This document shows, piece after piece, positions 5,509 through 8,036 of a stretch of 8,036 nt of DNA. This stretch comes from Anaerolineae bacterium (GTDB taxonomy: Bacteria; Chloroflexota; Anaerolineae; Aggregatilineales; Phototrophicaceae), in the NCBI GenBank assembly GCA_028284565.1, contig JANQRM010000052.1, positions 1-8,036 on the forward strand, in the 5' to 3' direction. A program made the position numbers and the translations under genes. Under the pieces are notes generated by a model that searched no databases, had not been told where the DNA came from, and saw only the letters and a program-made list of their open reading frames with translations. Position 1 is the stretch's first letter, and each line of letters starts with the position of its first letter.

Positions 5509-6585
5509 CTAGGGAGTTTGATTAACGAACATCAAATCGTACATTTCGACAAAACTAACTTCGGATGGCATAAGTTCATTCAAGCGTATTGCCATGTACA
5601 TCCATTGAGTCTGCTGTATCATCTGTGTTTCTGCTGTTGCGTCCTCGATAACGATGCTAAACAGAATAGATTGACCGATATTTTCGTCGCTTCCAAGCAG
5701 ATGTCCTAAGTCTTGCCAATTGATTTGCTCACTTTCGGCTGAGTCAGGATTCAAGATGTCCGGTGATGACATGGTCAAATCCCAGACCGCAACGTCTTCA
5801 TTCGTATCTCTGCTTGGGAAATAGGGTAGGATATTCTGCCCAACTCGAATATACGGTCCTGCTGGACTCTGAGCAATAATTGTTCCCTTTACAACAGCTA
5901 GGACACGATCGCCAAGTTCATAGGTTCCAATTACTCCTTCATTGGAGTAGCTTTCTCCATTTATTTCTAGACCAGGTATCGGATGTGAATCATGATCTAG
6001 TAAATCTTCGATTTCCTCCATCGAGAAAAACCGTTCCACAAGACCGTACGATGTACCGGGCTGATAAGTTAAAGCGATTTCCCGTCGAACGGGGTGAAGC
6101 AAAGTATTCGTTTCCCCTAAGATTTCCTCAGTTAAAGCAAGAGGAGTGAGGGACGTAACCGTGGAAATTTGATATTCTTCAATGTCCACAGCAATATATC
6201 CTGGTTGCCATTCACCGTAAACCAATCCAAATTGTGCTTGTGTCAGTGTCTCCAGTCCGGTGCCGTCATAGTGGACGGAATAATACCCTGGCTCGTTTGT
6301 CATCACATCTTCTCCCAAAGTCCAGCCATGATAGACAATTTTTTCGCCATCGGGAGTGAAACGCGCTTGATAAACCGTCGCTAGATGTAAAGCATCGTCC
6401 GCAAAATTCACCGGCATGATATAGAGATGAGTTCCCTGTAGGGGATCTCGGGTTCTCCCAGACGGAAAGCCATATCCGCGATACAATATCCATTGTCCAT
6501 TGGGAGAATACCGTGGTGATATACCTTCATAGGTATTCGAGCCGTCGAACGTTTGCCGTGTTAACCTTAAGTTCTCCATTTGCAT
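5509..6585 (-). CDS. C-terminal half of the interrupted SH3b-propeller protein
   Basis: ATG 6585 to TAG 5509 gives 358 residues, but this is unlikely to be an independent start. No ribosome binding site precedes it, there is no signal peptide, and the same frame is open upstream for 17 codons back to the TGA at 6637-6639. The product begins in mid-propeller. Residues 24-36 (PRYSPNGQWILY) and 74-86 (ARFTPDGEKIVY) are TolB/WD40-like blade motifs, and HLYIMPVN and YYSVHYDGTG are the matching outer strands. Residues about 140-358 form a further region without a recognised domain, containing GTYELGDRVLAVVKGTIIAQ and a Trp/Met-rich end. It lies 53 bp upstream of the 724-residue gene. If the TGA is real and not read through, this half would lack export and most likely is not made. 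Confidence 0.6.
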   Translation of the reverse strand: MQMENLRLTRQTFDGSNTYEGISPRYSPNGQWILYRGYGFPSGRTRDPLQGTHLYIMPVNFADDALHLATVYQARFTPDGEKIVYHGWTLGEDVMTNEPGYYSVHYDGTGLETLTQAQFGLVYGEWQPGYIAVDIEEYQISTVTSLTPLALTEEILGETNTLLHPVRREIALTYQPGTSYGLVERFFSMEEIEDLLDHDSHPIPGLEINGESYSNEGVIGTYELGDRVLAVVKGTIIAQSPAGPYIRVGQNILPYFPSRDTNEDVAVWDLTMSSPDILNPDSAESEQINWQDLGHLLGSDENIGQSILFSIVIEDATAETQMIQQTQWMYMAIRLNELMPSEVSFVEMYDLMFVNQTP

Positions 6586-6636
6586 AATATAGAAATCTTC
6601 GGGCTTGAGGACAATCGCTTCACTCTCATCGGGTGA

Positions 6637-6639
6637 TCA
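6637..6639 (-). other. In-frame TGA replacing a conserved blade Trp
   Basis: On the coding strand the context is CTC-GAC-TGA-TCA-CCC-GAT, encoding L-D-stop-S-P-D. Blades on both sides read EWSPRG, NWSPDG, YSPNG and FTPDG at this place. A single G-to-A change at the third codon base accounts for it. Confidence 0.8.
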
Positions 6640-7740
6640 GTCGAGCATAGCAGCTGGACCTGATACAAATAACCTGATTTCGGTTCCATCGGTATTCATG
6701 ATATAGATATGCCCATTATCGACACGATAGAGAATGTGGTTACCGTCGGGTGTCACTATTGGACTATCTTCCTCAACAAATGAGTTGGTTAATTGAACCA
6801 AATTTTTGCCATCGGCATCTACACGATAAACATCGACATAATGAAGTTCGCCCATACTACTAAAGACCAGCCAGGAGCCATCCGGTGACCAGTTTGCCTG
6901 TCCGTTGGGACCCCCAAAAAAGGTAATTCGTGTCCGAATGGTTGTTATTTCAGTCCCATCTGGTTGCAATAAGGACACATAGCCACCATTTTTCCAATAT
7001 TCAACGGAGATCATATCACCTCTGGGTGACCATTCGGCACGAGCATATCGGACAGTGAGGTCTGGTGGTGAGGTCCAAATCTCATCCACTCTCTCCCCTT
7101 CTCCATTCCAAAGGACGATAGTGGCTTGATCGCCATCATACTCCACGGTGAGAAACTTGCCGGCAAAACCACCGAGTTGAGCTGGTGCGGGGTGGAGCCA
7201 TCGAGCTTGTTCAATGGTTTCTCGTCCCCAGTCCCAGATGCCAACGAGGTTTCCCCTAGCATCAACTGCATGAAGGGTATTGTCTCTGGCAATAATATCA
7301 TCCGCGCCTTCAGGTGCGTCAGCAGTCAAAGCAAATTCTATTTCGTCTTGCGTGATCCGAATATCAACCTTTTCTTCAATGAGGTTGACAAATCCCTCGC
7401 GAGCAACCCAGGCATCTTCACCTTCTACGACGATGGGTAACCATGTGAAATTGTCAGCTTGTACCCAAGCTACCTCTTGCCGAATGGGAAATTCTGTACC
7501 TGGTTGTGCAGTGATAATGACCGTTGTTGCGCCATTTACGATTGTTGGTTCTGTACGAATACGTACTGGATTGATTACTTGAACACTCGTCACGACATCA
7601 ACGGTACGATACGCCTCAAGCGAGAGGTTTTCTTGGCTGAGCAGCGTTAATGAGAACAAACCTGGATGAAGAAATACTGGCACATTTAGAATGACCAAGA
7701 GACACAATACGATTTTATATTGTCTATGAGTAAACATCAT
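6637..7740 (-). CDS. N-terminal half of an exported SH3b plus TolB-like propeller protein, ended by TGA
   Basis: The ATG at 7740 is preferred because AAAGGTG lies 3 nt upstream; a GTG at 7746 is in frame but is part of that ribosome binding site. The 367-residue product has a membrane/signal segment (about 8-33, IVLCLLVILNVPVFL), an SH3b-like domain (about 48-120, VRIRTEPTIVNG then DAWVAREGFVNL) and a beta-propeller from about 150. Blade motifs are AEWSPRGD (236-243), ANWSPDGS (282-289) and IVTPDGN. The frame ends MLD-TGA-SPDE, where other blades have W-S-P-D-G. TolB-like PD40 blades bind proteins or ligands in known families; here they are presumably extracytoplasmic. A truncated propeller would probably not fold properly. 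Confidence 0.7.
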   Translation of the reverse strand: MMFTHRQYKIVLCLLVILNVPVFLHPGLFSLTLLSQENLSLEAYRTVDVVTSVQVINPVRIRTEPTIVNGATTVIITAQPGTEFPIRQEVAWVQADNFTWLPIVVEGEDAWVAREGFVNLIEEKVDIRITQDEIEFALTADAPEGADDIIARDNTLHAVDARGNLVGIWDWGRETIEQARWLHPAPAQLGGFAGKFLTVEYDGDQATIVLWNGEGERVDEIWTSPPDLTVRYARAEWSPRGDMISVEYWKNGGYVSLLQPDGTEITTIRTRITFFGGPNGQANWSPDGSWLVFSSMGELHYVDVYRVDADGKNLVQLTNSFVEEDSPIVTPDGNHILYRVDNGHIYIMNTDGTEIRLFVSGPAAMLD

Positions 7741-7802
7741 AGTCACCTTTGCATCTATGGGTTCACGCCAATAAAAAATCTACTTAGAAAACTATCCCAT
7801 AT

Positions 7803-7831
7803 ATTATGTAATCAGCTACATCGGTTAACAA
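7803..7831 (-). promoter_or_regulatory. Candidate promoter for the SH3b-propeller operon
   Basis: Reading the minus strand, TTGTTA (7826-7831) is separated by exactly 17 bp from CATAAT (7803-7808), a good sigma-70-like arrangement. The -10 is about 60 bp before the ATG at 7740 and would drive this gene and, by 53-bp spacing, the 724-residue gene behind it. It lies about 40 bp inside the putative IS6 boundary and so appears undisturbed by the insertion. Confidence 0.4.
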
Positions 7832-7858
7832 AATCATACCGACGAAGATACCGATTAG

Positions 7859-7886
7859 GCAAATTACAGGCATTGACAAGTTAAGT
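7859..7886. repeat. Copy 2 of the 28-bp shared element
   Basis: This copy overlaps the putative IS6 left terminal repeat and lies about 120-145 bp upstream of the SH3b-propeller start, in the same orientation relative to the minus-strand gene as copy 1. The core TTGAC-AA-GTTAA is an imperfect dyad with TTRAC half-sites. Confidence 0.6.
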
Positions 7887-8036
7887 TGAGTTTCATGATC
7901 TGCGGGATTGTGAGATACTGGTTTATGTCAAATACTCATCATACTCCCACTTACAAACGCCACCGTTTCGCTACAGAAATCATCTCCTACGCGGTCTGGC
8001 TCTACTTTCGCTTCTGCTTGAGTCATCGGGATATTG
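7869..8036 (+). mobile_element. Left end of an IS6-family insertion sequence (partial)
   Basis: An IS6-type transposase starts at 7925. About 56 bp upstream is GGCATTGACAAGTTAAG, a plausible terminal inverted repeat: IS6 elements begin with GG and usually place the transposase start about 50-70 bp from the end. The right end, second inverted repeat and 8-bp target duplication are outside the window, so the exact boundary is inferred. Confidence 0.55.
7925..8036 (+). CDS. IS6-family transposase, N-terminus (3' end outside window)
   Basis: ATG 7925 opens a frame that runs to the window edge (37 codons seen). The peptide MSNTHHTPTYKRHRFATEII followed by SYAVWLYFRFCLSHRDI matches the N-terminus of IS6-type transposases, whose start reads roughly Y-K-R-H-R-F-x-x-E-I-I-x-x-A-V-W-L-Y-F-R-F-x-L-S-x-R-D. 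The catalytic DDE residues lie further downstream and cannot be checked here. No strong ribosome binding site is visible, which is common for transposases. It is transcribed divergently from the SH3b-propeller gene. Confidence 0.82.
   Translation, partial: MSNTHHTPTYKRHRFATEIISYAVWLYFRFCLSHRDI

Larger units (their letters stand above)
5509..7740 (-). pseudogene. Composite SH3b-propeller gene with one in-frame TGA
   Basis: Both halves share a single frame of 744 codons, interrupted only at 6637-6639. Reading TGA as Trp restores MLDWSPDESEAIVLKPEDFY, a textbook PD40 blade linking the last blade of the first half to the first blade of the second. The full protein would be 743 residues, close in size to its 724-residue neighbour, with N-terminal signal, SH3b, a propeller across the junction and a C-terminal unassigned region. 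The other confirmed stops in the window are TAA or TAG and Trp is routinely TGG, so a one-base TGG-to-TGA change is the simplest explanation. Confidence 0.7.

Noticed and set aside
6586..6636. Independent gene start for the downstream propeller half
   Set aside because: No ribosome binding site, and the 17 in-frame codons upstream encode SPDESEAIVLKPEDFYI, which completes a blade with the preceding gene.

Overview
The window reads as a piece of a bacterial chromosome with moderate G+C. The coding mix is several secreted proteins built from bacterial SH3-like (SH3b) domains, one joined to a TolB/WD40-type propeller, plus a two-helix membrane pentapeptide-repeat protein and an IS6-type insertion sequence. 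This mix resembles Chloroflexota (Anaerolineae-like) genomes. That placement is an inference from protein architecture; no rRNA or other marker gene is present.

Layout. Positions 1-1585 (minus strand) hold the N-terminal 528 residues of an exported protein whose 3' end lies outside the window. It has a signal peptide, two SH3b domains, one thrombospondin type-3-like (TSP3) calcium motif and then a perfect 102-bp tandem repeat encoding Cys-rich TSP3-like units. Positions 1586-2018 are noncoding, with candidate promoters, a possible folded RNA and a clear plus-strand intrinsic terminator. Positions 2019-2907 (plus) hold one pentapeptide-repeat membrane protein gene broken by two apparent single-base deletions, so that it appears as two open frames plus a displaced C-terminus. 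Positions 2908-3280 are mostly noncoding, with one possible 26-residue minus-strand ORF. Positions 3281-5455 (minus) encode a 724-residue exported SH3b protein with four copies of an unfamiliar two-cysteine module. Positions 5509-7740 (minus) are what looks like a single SH3b-propeller gene cut in two by an in-frame TGA that sits exactly where a conserved Trp of a WSPDG blade motif is expected. Positions 7741-7868 contain its promoter region. From about 7869 to the end lies the left end and transposase start of an IS6-family element.

How it fits together. The two genes at 3281-7740 are 53 bp apart on the same strand and probably form an operon. The third SH3b gene at 1-1585 has the same orientation and overall plan, so the three look like a family of exported, envelope-associated or extracellular modular proteins. 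No enzyme active site is recognisable in them, and their substrate cannot be named from sequence. The pentapeptide gene and the IS6 end suggest a region undergoing insertion and gene decay, but sequencing error could also explain the two indels and the nonsense codon and should be excluded first.
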